In this document: piece by piece, positions 54,001-64,000 of the stretch | Layout: every line of letters begins with the position of its first letter | Numbering within the stretch: position 1 is the first letter of the stretch | Origin: Auricularia sp. M13 | Lineage: Eukaryota > Basidiomycota > Agaricomycetes > Auriculariales > Auriculariaceae | Reading direction: 5' to 3' | NCBI GenBank assembly: GCA_037042915.1 | Contig: CM073201.1 | Coordinates: 1,116,001 to 1,180,000, forward strand | DNA length: 64,000 bases | The notes under the pieces: generated by a model | The model's input: the letters and a program-made list of their open reading frames with translations, nothing else | Told to the model about the DNA's origin: nothing | Database searches by the model: none | Program-made: the position numbers and the translations under genes

Positions 54001-55777
54001 GACTCGACCGTGCGTGCGTGGCGTCGACAATGCAGTAAGAGCGAGTAGAGCAACGCTCTCTTCCTCGCTTTTGGCCATGGGCGTGGACTGGACTGGAGAA
54101 GAACGGGCTAATTCGGGATCATGAGGTTCCGCTGCAGAGATTTCTTCGGTGGGCTCCGGGGCAGGTTGAGGTGGGCTGCTCGCCAGGATCTCATTGGCGA
54201 CCTTGAGCATATCTTCCGTGAACTCCATGGGCTCCATCTTTGCCTGAAAATCGGCCTCCATCTGCGCCGCATTACCAAGGAGGTCCCCTTTAGCCTTGGC
54301 CTGCTCGTCCTGCCAGAAGAACTGATCCTCGTCCACAAGCGTAGAGCCCGTCAGCATTGTGCTGTTACTATTGTTATTCGGGTTCCCGCTGGTGTCGCCG
54401 GGCGAAGCCTTTTCAACGAACATGGGAGTGACGGACGGCTCGGTCTCCCCGTCGGCGTCGTGGTCGATGTCAAAGTCCGCGTCGATGTCGTTGAGAACAA
54501 CGGGCAAGGCGTCTGCCGTTTCCTTTTCGAGCGAGCGGACATCGAATTCGTCTAGCACGGCGCCTGCGAGCGCTGAAATCGTGGACGTTGGAGCTAGAGA
54601 AGGGTCGGACACGCTCGCATCGAGTCCCATCGATGTTATAGCCGTCTCCTGCTGCTGGGTCCACGCGTTATCCAGAAGGGTCACTGATTCCTGAGCGTGG
54701 GCATCGAACGCGGTTGCAATGGGAGCAGTTGTGCCGGCGCTATTGAAAAGCGCGTCGTAGAGCGACTCCGAGTTCGGGTTGGACACAACAGGCGCGGGCG
54801 GCGGGAGAGCGTCCATTGCTGCTTGAATTTGTGCAGGCTCGCCTGAAGCTAAGACCGGGCCGGGATCAGCCTGAGGTTGCATAGACAAAGCCGGTGGCAA
54901 GAATATCCAACCACGTACCCATGGACGAAGAAGCCTGGGGGACCGACATGGCATTTGCGCTGGAGGATGATACGGTCTGATTGAATTTCACGGGCGATGC
55001 GAGCGCGAAACCCATGGACTGCGCCTGTTGGTTGACATCCACAAGCGAGACGCTGGACAGGCGCTCGTCGAAGCTGGTGCTTTGGCCGTCGTGGTCCGGC
55101 ACCTCGGAGGCCTCTGGAACGTCGTCGTCGTAGTTGGAGACCTGTCTAAGGCGCGACGGGCGCAGCGGGTTGGCCGAGTGCGGGTATACCCGGGGACGTG
55201 GTGTGCTGAGGATGGGTGGCTGTGGGGACGGCGCTGGCTGTGGCTGGTGCTCGATGGGCGACGACGAGGAGGAGAAGATGGGCATCTGTATGCTCTGCTC
55301 CGGCGGAGTCGCGAACTGCGAGAACATGCCGTACGAGTCTGGGTCGAAGCTGGTGGTGGGCGAGGATAACATGTGTTGCTGCTGCTGCTGGGCCTGCTGC
55401 TGGCTGTCGTACGAGTACACGGGCTCATGCTGCGGCGTCTGGACGTCGGACGGGTACAGAAAGAAATTGTAGCTGTCCTGGGCGGGGTACGCGACAGCCT
55501 GGGCCGGGTCGACGGGCGTGGTGGGCGACGGCAGAGGGTTCCCTTGTTCGTGCGCTTGCGTGTAGTAGGACTGCTGCGGGACGCTATATGCGTCCTGGAC
55601 AAAGCCCTGCTGGGACTGGGCGGCCTGCACGGGCGCCATGTGGTCCGTGGGCGACGACATGTGGAGCCAGTGGCTGTAGTCGGCCTGGCTGGCGGCGTCG
55701 GCGTCGACATGGGACAAAGGCTGGCTGCCGGCGCCTGGCTCGTGCACGGGCGGTGGCTGAAGGCTGTAGTGCAGCAT
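51057..55777 (-). CDS. Rua1-type zinc-finger transcription regulator
   Basis: About 1,400 residues. The N-terminal ~900 residues are disordered: Gln-rich near the start (QQQAQQQQQH), acidic stretches (NDIDADFDIDHDADGETEPS), basic SRRGGKRKRG and KTDKKRKRA nuclear-localisation-type clusters, and many Ser/Thr-Pro sites. The C-terminal domain matches the Rua1 C-terminal family (DUF4451). It has CPICAEPPERGG...FNYHMQNAHG (C2H2), then after introns KCHQCLRFIPLEGVKVGDIK|VKEIYWWKHVAKCH (second Cys/His site). A Met/Pro/Ala-rich tail ends QMPLE at 51057. Introns: ~54950-54865, 53515-53460, 51948-51895 and 51715-51664. The in-frame ATG at 55777 (MLHYSLQPPPVHE) is taken as start. The namesake Rua1 activates the ustilagic-acid gene cluster in Ustilago. 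Targets here are unknown. Confidence 0.85.
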
Positions 55778-56276
55778 GGCGTGCAATCCAGCTCCAAACG
55801 ACGCGTGCAACGGCTCACTTGACGGCGCGGTGCACGCTTTCAAGCGGAGGAGAACGGGAACACCGGGCGGACTTTCACTCCCACCTAGGCCTGCTTTTCA
55901 ACTATAAACTAAGAACCATGCTCTGGTCTCTGCCCGATCCCATGATCCAGACTTTATCAAGAGCATCAGAATATTCCCTTGCCACTTTTTTTGTAGTATT
56001 CCGTGCCCGCCACCACATACAGTATGCATGCCACCGGCACGTGGTGGAGACGTGCACTACTCACGCCAGCTCACCCGTCTTCCGAACCCCCAAAGCCAGG
56101 CGGCGTGCCCGTACATCCCATAACCATGTTCAGATAGAAGTGAGAGATAAAAGGACAGCCGCGACAATAACACTCTCCAATAATACAAGGGGACACAATG
56201 TGCGAGGATGCAGCCGACACAAATACACAGAGACGCGAGAGCACGATACTATGCAAAGGAGAAAAAAAAATAGCCG
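55778..56276. other. Intergenic between adenylate cyclase stop and Rua1-type start
   Basis: 499 bp, with both genes on the minus strand. It holds the cyclase 3' UTR and the promoter of the regulator. No gene was recognised. Confidence 0.5.
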
Positions 56277-59200
56277 TCACGACGCAGGCAGAATCAGTCC
56301 GAGCGCCTCAGCAATGGCCATCTTGTCGTCGAGGGAGCTCTGCTGGAACAGCGTGAGCAGGTCTTCCAGCGCAGGTTTCGCAGTCTCGCCAATGGCCGGC
56401 AAATGGTCGAGCGCCCCGAGCGAGTTCTGAATCCGCACGCTCAAGCTGTCCAGCACGACCATGACGTCCGCATCCGTCGGTGGGTCCTTCATGGGCGGCA
56501 TGAAGAGCGCAGGATCCGCGTACAATATCCGCTCGTCGTCATCGTTGCCATCCCGCGGCTGTTCCGCCACAGGGCGGAAGACGCGGTTGGACGACAGCGT
56601 CTCCAGGCGGACGCAGAGCATCGCGAGCTGCCGCACCTGCGCGACCGAGAACTGCACGCGAGAGCCGCTGCCCGTGCGCGTCTTCGTTGCCTCTTCCGAA
56701 TCGCTGCGCGTGTGGTACTCGAGTCGCCCTTCAAGCGCCTTGGGATACACCAGCGACAGCACCTCCGGAACTTCCAGGCCCTTGAGCTTCTTCTCGCCGA
56801 CCTCGAGCATGAAGATGCCGTGTCGTCGGATGCCATCGACGGTGGCGGCCATTTCGGGCTCAATCTCAGCGTTCTCGTCTTGAATTCGGTCCTGGATCTC
56901 GCGCGCTACCTCGGCGCTGACGGTGATCTGACCGCCCTTCGCGAAAGCGCTGATGCGTGCTGCGCGGTTCATGACACCACCGAAGTAGTCCATGCGCTTG
57001 GTGACGGGGTCGGGCTCGCACACCGGAGCGCCTCGATGAATGCCCATGCGAACAGACAGGCCGCGGACGATGACAGTCCCATTCGCGTCGCGTACCTCCT
57101 TGCCGTCTTCCGACTCGAGAATTTCCAACGGCCAGGGCTCCTGCAGCAAGCGCAACTGCACCTCCAGACACCAATGGACCGCGGACAAGACGTTCTGGAA
57201 CGACACGACAAACGCGTCACCTTCAGTCTTCACCTCGTACCCGCCGCTCGTGCGCAATAGTCGGCGCAGCAAGTTGTTGTGCAGCCGCATCGCGGTCGGC
57301 ATCCCGGCGTTCTGGTCCCACAACCGCGTCGAATTCTGAATATCCGTGAAGACGAGCGCGATGTTGCCGACGGGGGCTTCGACCTCGGGCACAAGGTTCT
57401 TCAGGCCAGCCGTGGGCTTCGGAGCCCGCTTGATGTGGTCTAGGGTCGGCTGGCGCGTGCGCGTGCCCTTGCCAAACAGGTCGCCGACCTTGATGACCAT
57501 GACCATCGTGCTACCGTCCGCACCGTAACTGATCGCGAAGTCGCGCAGCTTCTGCGATGCGAGCAGTGGGTCGTGCAGTGTCCGAGCGATGTCGACTGCC
57601 GTCTGGTACGACATGAACTCCCACAGGCCGCGGTTGCCGATGATCAAGAACTCGTCGAATTCGGACAGATCCCATTGCGCGACAGACGGGCGGGAGTTGA
57701 CGGCGGGCAGGAGATGGAACAGGCCGAACGAGCGCGACACGTCCGACTCGTCGTTGACCATGCCCTTGGGAGACACCCAAGCCTCGGCAGCTCGTATCCG
57801 TGCCGTCTCGTTCCGGTCAAGCGGATCGTGCTTCGTAGACAGCAGCGAGGCAACGCCATTCCGAGAAATTACGGCCAGTGCGTCACCGACGTTGGCGACG
57901 AAGATGGTCTTGTCGACCATGTAGACGACGATGGCAGACGCGCCGGTCCTGAACTCACCCGACGTGGACTTTTCGTCTGGCATGTTTCCGCTGACGCGCG
58001 AGGACTTGCGGCCCGTGCCCGGCTGCACCTGCGTCACGGTCGACGGTGGCGACAAGAAGTCATGCAGACTCCGGTTGAGTGTCAAGAAAGACCGCCTCAA
58101 CACATCCCGCGTCTTTTCGTTCTTGTCAGCCCGCAAGTCCTTCAGATGCTGCACGAACGTATTGGCAAAGTTCTCCTGGAGATACTTCGTCAAACGGCTA
58201 CTCGTGCGAGCACCCCACGCCCGTCCGAACATGCCAAACAGGCACTCGTTGTCGCGCCCGCGGAAGTTGGGCATCACAAGGTCGAACATGCTAACATGCT
58301 CGCCCTTGCCCAGCGTGTCCGCAATACCGTATGCCATGCCGTTAATCTCCGAGAACGACGTCCGCACACGGCAGTCCTCGTTCTCGTCTGGCACGGCGGG
58401 CATGAACAGCGTGCTGACGTCCATTAGACCGAGGATGCGGAGCTGGCTTAAACCAGAGAACTCGGCGAGGTTCTGCTTGCGCACACCACTCTTCTGAGAT
58501 TGGTCGGGCTTGATCTCGAGGCGCCTGTTGCCAGACAGGTTGAGGTAACGCAACTGCGGATTGAAGTTCCTGAAACGACGTGAGCTAAAAATCAGTCACT
58601 GCGAAAAGCATGAACGCACCAATTCCACTCGAACTCCCAGTTATTGACATTGTACTTGAGCGCATTGCTACCGACGTCGAGGACGGTCAAGTTGGACAGC
58701 TTGGTCAACTCGGCAGGCAGACTCTGCAGCTTGTTGCCGTTGAGGAATAACACCGACAGCTTCTTGAGCCTGTGCAAATCGTCAGGAAGGGTCGTGATCT
58801 TGTTCCCGCCGAGGTACAGCTCCTCCAATGAGCCAAGACTCTGCGTCCACCCCTGGATGTTCGAGATCTCGTTGAACGAGAGGTTGAGGACGCGCAGCTC
58901 CGTGAGGAAGATAAGTGCCAGGTAAACTTCGTCCGTGAAGTGGTTGTCGCCGAGGTACAGATGCTGGAGCGAATGAGCGAGTGGCAGATCGTCGGGCCGC
59001 GTTGAGCGTCTGCCCGGTGGCTCGTTCCAGACCTGCAGGATATTGGACGTCGCATTGAGCGTGCGGAGGCTGCCGCATTGCCAGATGGACGCGGGAAGCT
59101 CAGACAGGTTGTTGTTCCGCATGTTCAGCGTCTCGAGTTTCTCAAGCTCTCCAATCTGATCCGGAAGCTTGTCGACCTGGTTGTCCGTAAACGAGAGCAA

Positions 59201-61819
59201 ACTGAGCTGTGTCAAGGAACATATAGAGTCGGGGAGGACGCGGAAGGCGTTGTGGTCGAGCTTCAAGTGGGTCAACGAAGTCAACTGGCCAAGGACCATG
59301 TCGTCCAACGAGGACAGCTTGGCATTCGACAGGTCGAGCGTCATAAGCGAGTACGCAAAGGCAGCAACTGGTCCGGGCATCAATACAAGTCGCGTAATGT
59401 CGTTGTTCGCGACCTCCAACGTGCGCAGGTTGGGACCGAGCGTCAAGTCCAGAGCCGGGACGTTATTCCACTCAGCCTGCAAAACCTCGAGCTGCGGTAA
59501 CCGGCAAACTGGCGTCAAGTCCGTGAGCATATTCCGTCTGCAATCCAATATCCGCAAGCGCGTCAGATTCGAGCATTCAGCCGGCAGATCGATCATCTGG
59601 TTGCCCACGATGACAAGCTTTTCGAGCATGGTCAGCTGCAGAATCGCGGGCGGGAACACGGTGATGGTGTTGAACGAGATGTCAAGGTCGACGAGGTTGG
59701 TCATCTCGCCCACGACGTCCGGAAGGCGGTCGAACTTGTTGTTGGATATGTTCAGGTACTTCAGATTCCGCAGCTTGGAGAAGTGGGCCGGAAGCGTCTC
59801 GATGCGATTGTTCTGCAGCTTAAGTGTCGCCAGCGACGGCAACATATCCAACGCGGCATCGTCGAGTTTGTGTATGCGGTTGCTCGAGAGATCAAGCCAC
59901 CGCAGCCCGACGCCGTACCGCACGTTCACGGGTATGCGCTTCAGCGCCGAGCCCGCCAGAATCAGCTCCTTCAGTGTTGTACAAGAGTCGATGAAGTCCT
60001 TCGGGATGTCCAGCATCGGGTTACGCGACACGTCAATCCGCACTATTCGTTCTGCGTGTTTGTGCAGAGCGATGGGGATGACCGATATGCCTCTGCCGGA
60101 GAGGTCGATATGCTCGTATTGATCGAAGAAGAAATCCTCTTCTTGCTGCAAATTGATCAGTTAATATGCACTAAAAGAAACAATGCCGCGACTACGCACG
60201 TCTGTACTGGTCGGCACCGCACTTTTGAACACGAAGCGCAAGACAAAGCTGATTTCCTCCGAGCCTAACCGCTCGACGTTGTCGCCGGGGTCGTAGCCTA
60301 TTTGTTCTAAGCGGCGCTTGAGAATTGCCGCAGGCCGTTCGGTGGCCGTCAATATGCGCTCTGCAAATCTGTCAATCTCGCAGCAGCGAACAACAACAAA
60401 GAGATGCACACCTCTGCCGAGCTCCCTGATGTATAGTCGTGATGTATCGCGTTGGAGGAGTGCTTTGCGAGCTAGCATAGGCTGCAAGTCGGAGACTGTC
60501 TGATTGACGTTGACTTCGACGGAGGCGAAGGAGCCGTCGGGTCGATATATTCGTAAGCGGTATTGCGGAGGCTGCGTACCATGAGGAAAAGGATCGGGTA
60601 TTGAAAGACAATACTTACTAGTGGCGTGGCAGGTAAAGACTTGTTGCTAAACGACACGCGGGCCGAACCCTGGTTGGTGTGAATCATCGGCAGAGAGTCC
60701 TTGCGCGAGGATCGCGGCGGTGTTGTTGCGGGCGTAGAGGCAGAGTCGGCTCTGATTTGGCCCAGACTGCCGCGGCCGTTGGAGACGCCAGGACTGTACG
60801 GGACGGAAGAGCCGTCCTCTTCGTGTTCACTGGCGGAAGAATCCTCGCCTGCGGGAGCCTCCATCGTGCCGCCGCCCAGGTAGACGCGCCAGGATTCTGG
60901 AGGCTGCCATGTCGGACTGGACCCCTCCGTATTGGCATAGCTCGCGTTTTCGGAGGCAGTGGTCGGCGTAACAGTGTTCATGGCGCTGACGACGCTGCCC
61001 ATGCTGGGCCGAGGCTGGCTCGGGTAAGGCGGGACATGAACGAGAGGACCGATGGCAGGGGAAGCCTTCCTATGTGCCAAGCCACGCCGCTTGGTGGACA
61101 GGTGGCTAGTGCTGGCCTCGGCTAATGGGTTGAAGGGATTGGTGAAGTGCGGCAGCTGGCCGGGTCCGGCGACGCCGCCAGCAAAGTGGTGATTGCTGCT
61201 GCTAACGCTACTGGACGCATGGTGCCAGGCGTGTGTGTCCCTGCTCATATCAGACATGACGCTGCCGCGGGGGCTGGCGTCCGGAATGGCGGCCGAGGGA
61301 CGCCGGATGTCCAAGGTGTCGCCGGACGAGTAGCGGCTGCCCGAGAGATTGACGATGCCGTCCATCTCGTCGAGGTTGGTGTCGAGCTTGAACTCGGGCT
61401 CCTTTGCAGGGACCGGCGGGGCGTTGGACCGCTTCTGTTTCTTGCGCGTAGGGTACGGCTGGCTGCGCTTGTGGGATAGCGACCGCGCGGGGGACGCTGT
61501 CGGCTGGCCATAGGACGACAGCAGGCTGTCTGAGGGCGAGATGAACGAGGCCGCTGGGAGGATGTCAGATAATAAACCGAATGATAATTAAATAGCACGC
61601 ACAATCGCTCGCCGCTGCGCTGCTCGGGCCCGCTCTGGGCTTCGTGCGGAAAATGCTCATAATGGAGCGGCCTTTGCCAGACTTGGCCGCGCTCTCCGGG
61701 CTGCCTGCGAACATGTCGAGGGCGAGGTCGGAGTGGTGGCCCTGGGCGAGGTTGGAGGACGAGCGTTTCTTGGATATGTGGGACTGGATGGAGCCGACGG
61801 ACGCCTTGGAGAAGCCCAT
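56277..61819 (-). CDS. Adenylate cyclase (Cyr1/Cac1/Uac1 type)
   Basis: About 1,780 residues, membrane-associated enzyme making cAMP for PKA signalling (nutrient sensing, morphogenesis). Domains in order: disordered Ser/Pro N-terminus (61819-~60620); Ras-association domain (~60580-60200; YRLRIYRPDGSFASVEVNVN, LYIRELGRG); leucine-rich repeats, about 15-20 copies (60151-58592, such as LRWLDLSSNRIHKLDD); a PP2C-like domain (~58350-57480); a class III cyclase (~57380-56800); and a C-terminal CAP-binding-like helical region. Cyclase residues are intact: metal Asp in VFTDIQNSTRLW and in TEGDAF, the adenine-selecting Lys of EVKTEGD, and transition-state Asn/Arg in GVMNRAARIS. The PP2C part lacks its metal Asp (FGRAWG where active members have FDGHG). 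Introns are few in the C-terminal half. An upstream 5' exon cannot be excluded. Confidence 0.93.
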
Positions 61820-62778
61820 ACTCCTTTTTGGCGCGGCATGATTCGTCTGTCGGGCAAGGTTAAGGCATCCCTATGCAGCGGCCCGTCATGCTACGCACGG
61901 GGAGAACGGTCTCGGGTGCCAGCCACGGCGCAATGTCCAGATCGGGCTCCTCGTTGGCTCGCTCGAGGTCGGGAAGCCACGAGCGCTCGACCTCCATCGA
62001 CAGCATGTCTGCAGTGCTCATCGTGTGTACAGCCAAAGCGAGGCGATCGCGCAGCGCCGCACGTCCGTTTGGCTCGAGACCGGAAGGGCGGAAAGGAAGC
62101 GAAACGAGGATCTAAATCCCGCCGCCCGACCGCACAATACTGCTTCCGACAATCCCAAGGGCAATAACTCGTTATGCACATGGCCGACGAATCCTTTATA
62201 GAATAATTTTAGAGGGCCCACAACGCAGCGAATTTTGTTTTATGAGATTGCTAAGCACCGACGAGTACCCATACAATGCATTCAATTCATAGGTAACCAC
62301 ATCCCCGATCAACTCAGGCCCTCTTGCAGTATCCATCAACACTAAATTTCAGTCGATTACAGACGGGAAACTCTCTAGGTCTCGACATCCAACGCGCAGT
62401 CTCACATCACGCATATGAGGCTAGAGACACAATCAACCGTCTCAGAACTAGCAACTGAACGTTTCTTAGTGTACTTAATCATAGGTTTCAGTACTTTCAC
62501 CCCTTCGCCGACTGCGGCCTGGGTCCCCCAAAGGTCAAAGGATCAACGGCTCGGGTAATTAGTCAAGTCTGCTAGTGACAGCCGAGGAGCTTGTGAGTGA
62601 CCAAAACAGGCGTCAACGCCGCTGAGGGAGAGACAGGCTCTTGAAGACGGGGATGGTACAAGTACCGGTTGGAGAGACGTGATTCATGCTCATGGGACAT
62701 GATTAACCAGAGATCGGCGAAGTCCACTGCATGAAGAAGAATTGCGATAGGTTCCGTCTACAACTATTCTACAGTCGT
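61820..62778. other. Intergenic upstream of adenylate cyclase
   Basis: 959 bp. It contains the cyclase promoter and the 3' UTR of the EthD gene. No supported gene lies within it. Confidence 0.5.
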
Positions 62779-63323
62779 CTACGCAGGGAGCTCATGCTTC
62801 ACCTCCTCGTACCCTACGAACGCCTGCGACGTCGCCTTGTCGTAGAACTTCTCCTCGTCAGGCACGACAATGTTAAGATAGTCCGGGTCAGAGAAGATCT
62901 GCCAGGTGGCCACCGCCTCCGGTCAGAAAGGACTGTAACACGGAGCCATTGAGAGTATCTAAAATCGGGACGTACGGCAGCCAGGTCTTCGAAAGAGTGC
63001 ACCCAGAACTCGGCGGCACCGTCCCACGGTGCTACATTTGTTACAGCGGACAAAGCGGCCATCTTGTCGGCGTCGGCGTGGTACTTGTCAAGTGTTTAAT
63101 GCCACTGAGGATGCAGACGGCAGGGCCGTACCTGGACATATTTGATGATTGTCTTCTGCACGGCGGGGATCGACAAGACCGCCTTTGGATGCTCCTCCGA
63201 CCAACTGTGCGAACGTGAGTTTGTCGGGAACAATTGGCGATCAACGTACTACTTGTGAAATTCCTCGAGACTCAGACCCTCCTTGCGCCTGATAAACACG
63301 CTCAACTTGACGAGTCTGGGCAT
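62779..63323 (-). CDS. EthD-domain protein
   Basis: Small dimeric alpha+beta-barrel protein of about 130 residues. Four exons read MPRLVKLSVFIRRKEGLSLE, EFHKY|WSEEHPKAVLSIPAVQK, YVQ|YHADADKMAALSAVTN, AEFWVHSFEDLAA|AVATWQIF and SDPDYLNIVVPDEEKF, ending VKHELPA. Introns lie at ~63253-63205, ~63134-63085 and ~62972-62908. The N-terminal LVKLSVFIRRKEGLS and the SEEHPK block are typical of EthD/Dabb-like proteins. In fungi these accompany polyketide dehydratase or decarboxylase steps or have unknown housekeeping roles. No polyketide synthase is visible in the window, so no pathway can be assigned. Confidence 0.78.
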
Positions 63324-63811
63324 TTCTGTCTGGAGGTTCGCCGGTAGGTTCAACGTTGAGTCTATTCGTACAAACGCCGCAGCTTTATAGTCCTCGGATT
63401 GCAGTGGATGTTGAGATTGGTCATCGGTCTGTTTGTGAGCGCTGAGCGCTGAGCGCCCAGGTAGCAGCTCGTGTCATTCCGACTGCAGTTTGAGGGGCAA
63501 TTCTGCCCGGTTCTATCGGGCAAGCTGAGAGTGTTGTCCTTACCGGCGTACCGCCGACATTCCGCGGAATACGTAAGTAGATTCAGACTCAGAGCAGGCT
63601 GTAGCGGAGCTGGGAAAAGCTCTTCTCCCCAAACCCACCGCGTTCAATGGTCACAACTATGCTAGCAACGCGGACAAACGTATTCGCCGCGCCCAGGGGT
63701 CCTGCTGCTCTCAGACGCGTTGTGATGGCTGCTCAAGGTAACCCGGCGTCGTAGTAGTAGGCTGGCGGTCACTCGACGTGAGCCTACGGCACGGCGCACT
63801 GAACTGGACTA
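63324..63811. other. Upstream region of the EthD gene
   Basis: 488 bp without a supported gene. It may act as a divergent promoter if a plus-strand gene starts near 63870. Confidence 0.4.
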
Positions 63812-63817
63812 TATAAA
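63812..63817 (+). promoter_or_regulatory. TATA box of a gene at the right window edge
   Basis: TATAAA in the context ACTATATAAAGCG, 58 bp before an ATG at 63870. This is a strong motif, but the downstream gene is only partly in the window. Confidence 0.4.
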
Positions 63818-63869
63818 GCGCGCCAGTCTTGGTCCGCGAAGGCCATCGTGGTTGTCTGCAGCAGCTGGT

Positions 63870-64000
63870 ATGGTATTCTGCAGAAGAAAACTTGCGCGAT
63901 TACAGACGAGCTGCTTCTCCTGCACTTTCTTCAGGCTCGGTGAAGACGACACCACTTCGCGTGCGCTTTGCCCAGGCCGGGTATCTAGGCCTTCGAAATT
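63870..64000 (+). CDS. Possible partial gene at the right edge
   Basis: The frame from ATG at 63870 (MVFCRRKLARLQ...) stays open to the window end. It has no recognisable domain and is supported only by the TATA box in front of it. It may equally be untranslated leader. Confidence 0.2.
   Translation, partial: MVFCRRKLARLQTSCFSCTFFRLGEDDTTSRALCPGRVSRPSK

Overview
The window is nuclear DNA of a filamentous basidiomycete, most likely a mushroom-forming Agaricomycete. The genes carry many short (about 50-65 nt) GT-AG introns. The gene set is typical of that group: a CYP monooxygenase, a NIPA-type transporter, a Rua1-type zinc-finger regulator, a Cyr1-type adenylate cyclase with RA, LRR and PP2C-like domains, and a Tad-like LINE. 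I saw no rRNA, tRNA or CRISPR.

Left part (1-22.3 kb). An apparently intact cytochrome P450 gene (945-4348) has one intron swollen by a 1.24 kb non-autonomous DNA element. It is followed by a NIPA-like Mg2+ transporter, an unrecognised acidic protein and a sugar-porter-family MFS transporter. A 3.6 kb stretch without a convincing gene comes next. Then there is a small Q/P-rich protein on the minus strand, a large probable genome-maintenance protein on the plus strand, and tail-to-tail with it ERCC1/Rad10/Swi10, the nucleotide-excision-repair nuclease subunit.

Middle (23.9-38.0 kb). One very large LINE occupies about 13.9 kb. It is bounded by a perfect 15-bp target-site duplication (24071-24085 and 37996-38010) and ends in a poly(A) tract. 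Its parts in order are a long 5' region, a small ORF with a C2HC zinc finger, ORF1 (gag-like, CCHC knuckle, broken by a -1 frame change), a 3 kb inter-ORF region with a ~130-bp tandem array, and ORF2 (AP-endonuclease, reverse transcriptase, RNase-H-like region without its catalytic acids, zf-RVT). An 880-bp MITE with 15-bp inverted ends and a 7-bp duplication sits inside the tandem array. The LINE interrupts a small coiled-coil-like host reading frame.

Right part (38.6-64 kb). A secreted polysaccharide lyase (minus) and an intronless secreted GH76 enzyme (plus) are divergently arranged. Next are a proline-rich disordered nuclear-type protein, a His-rich single-pass membrane protein, a Golgi-type SGNH (PC-esterase/Cas1p-like) enzyme, the Rua1-type transcription factor, adenylate cyclase and an EthD-domain protein. 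The last three genes are all on the minus strand.

Gene structures were built by hand from reading-frame continuity, splice consensus and family similarity. Exact exon ends are therefore predictions. The strongest structural observations are the LINE with its TSD and nested MITE, the TE-expanded P450 intron, and two GC-AG introns.
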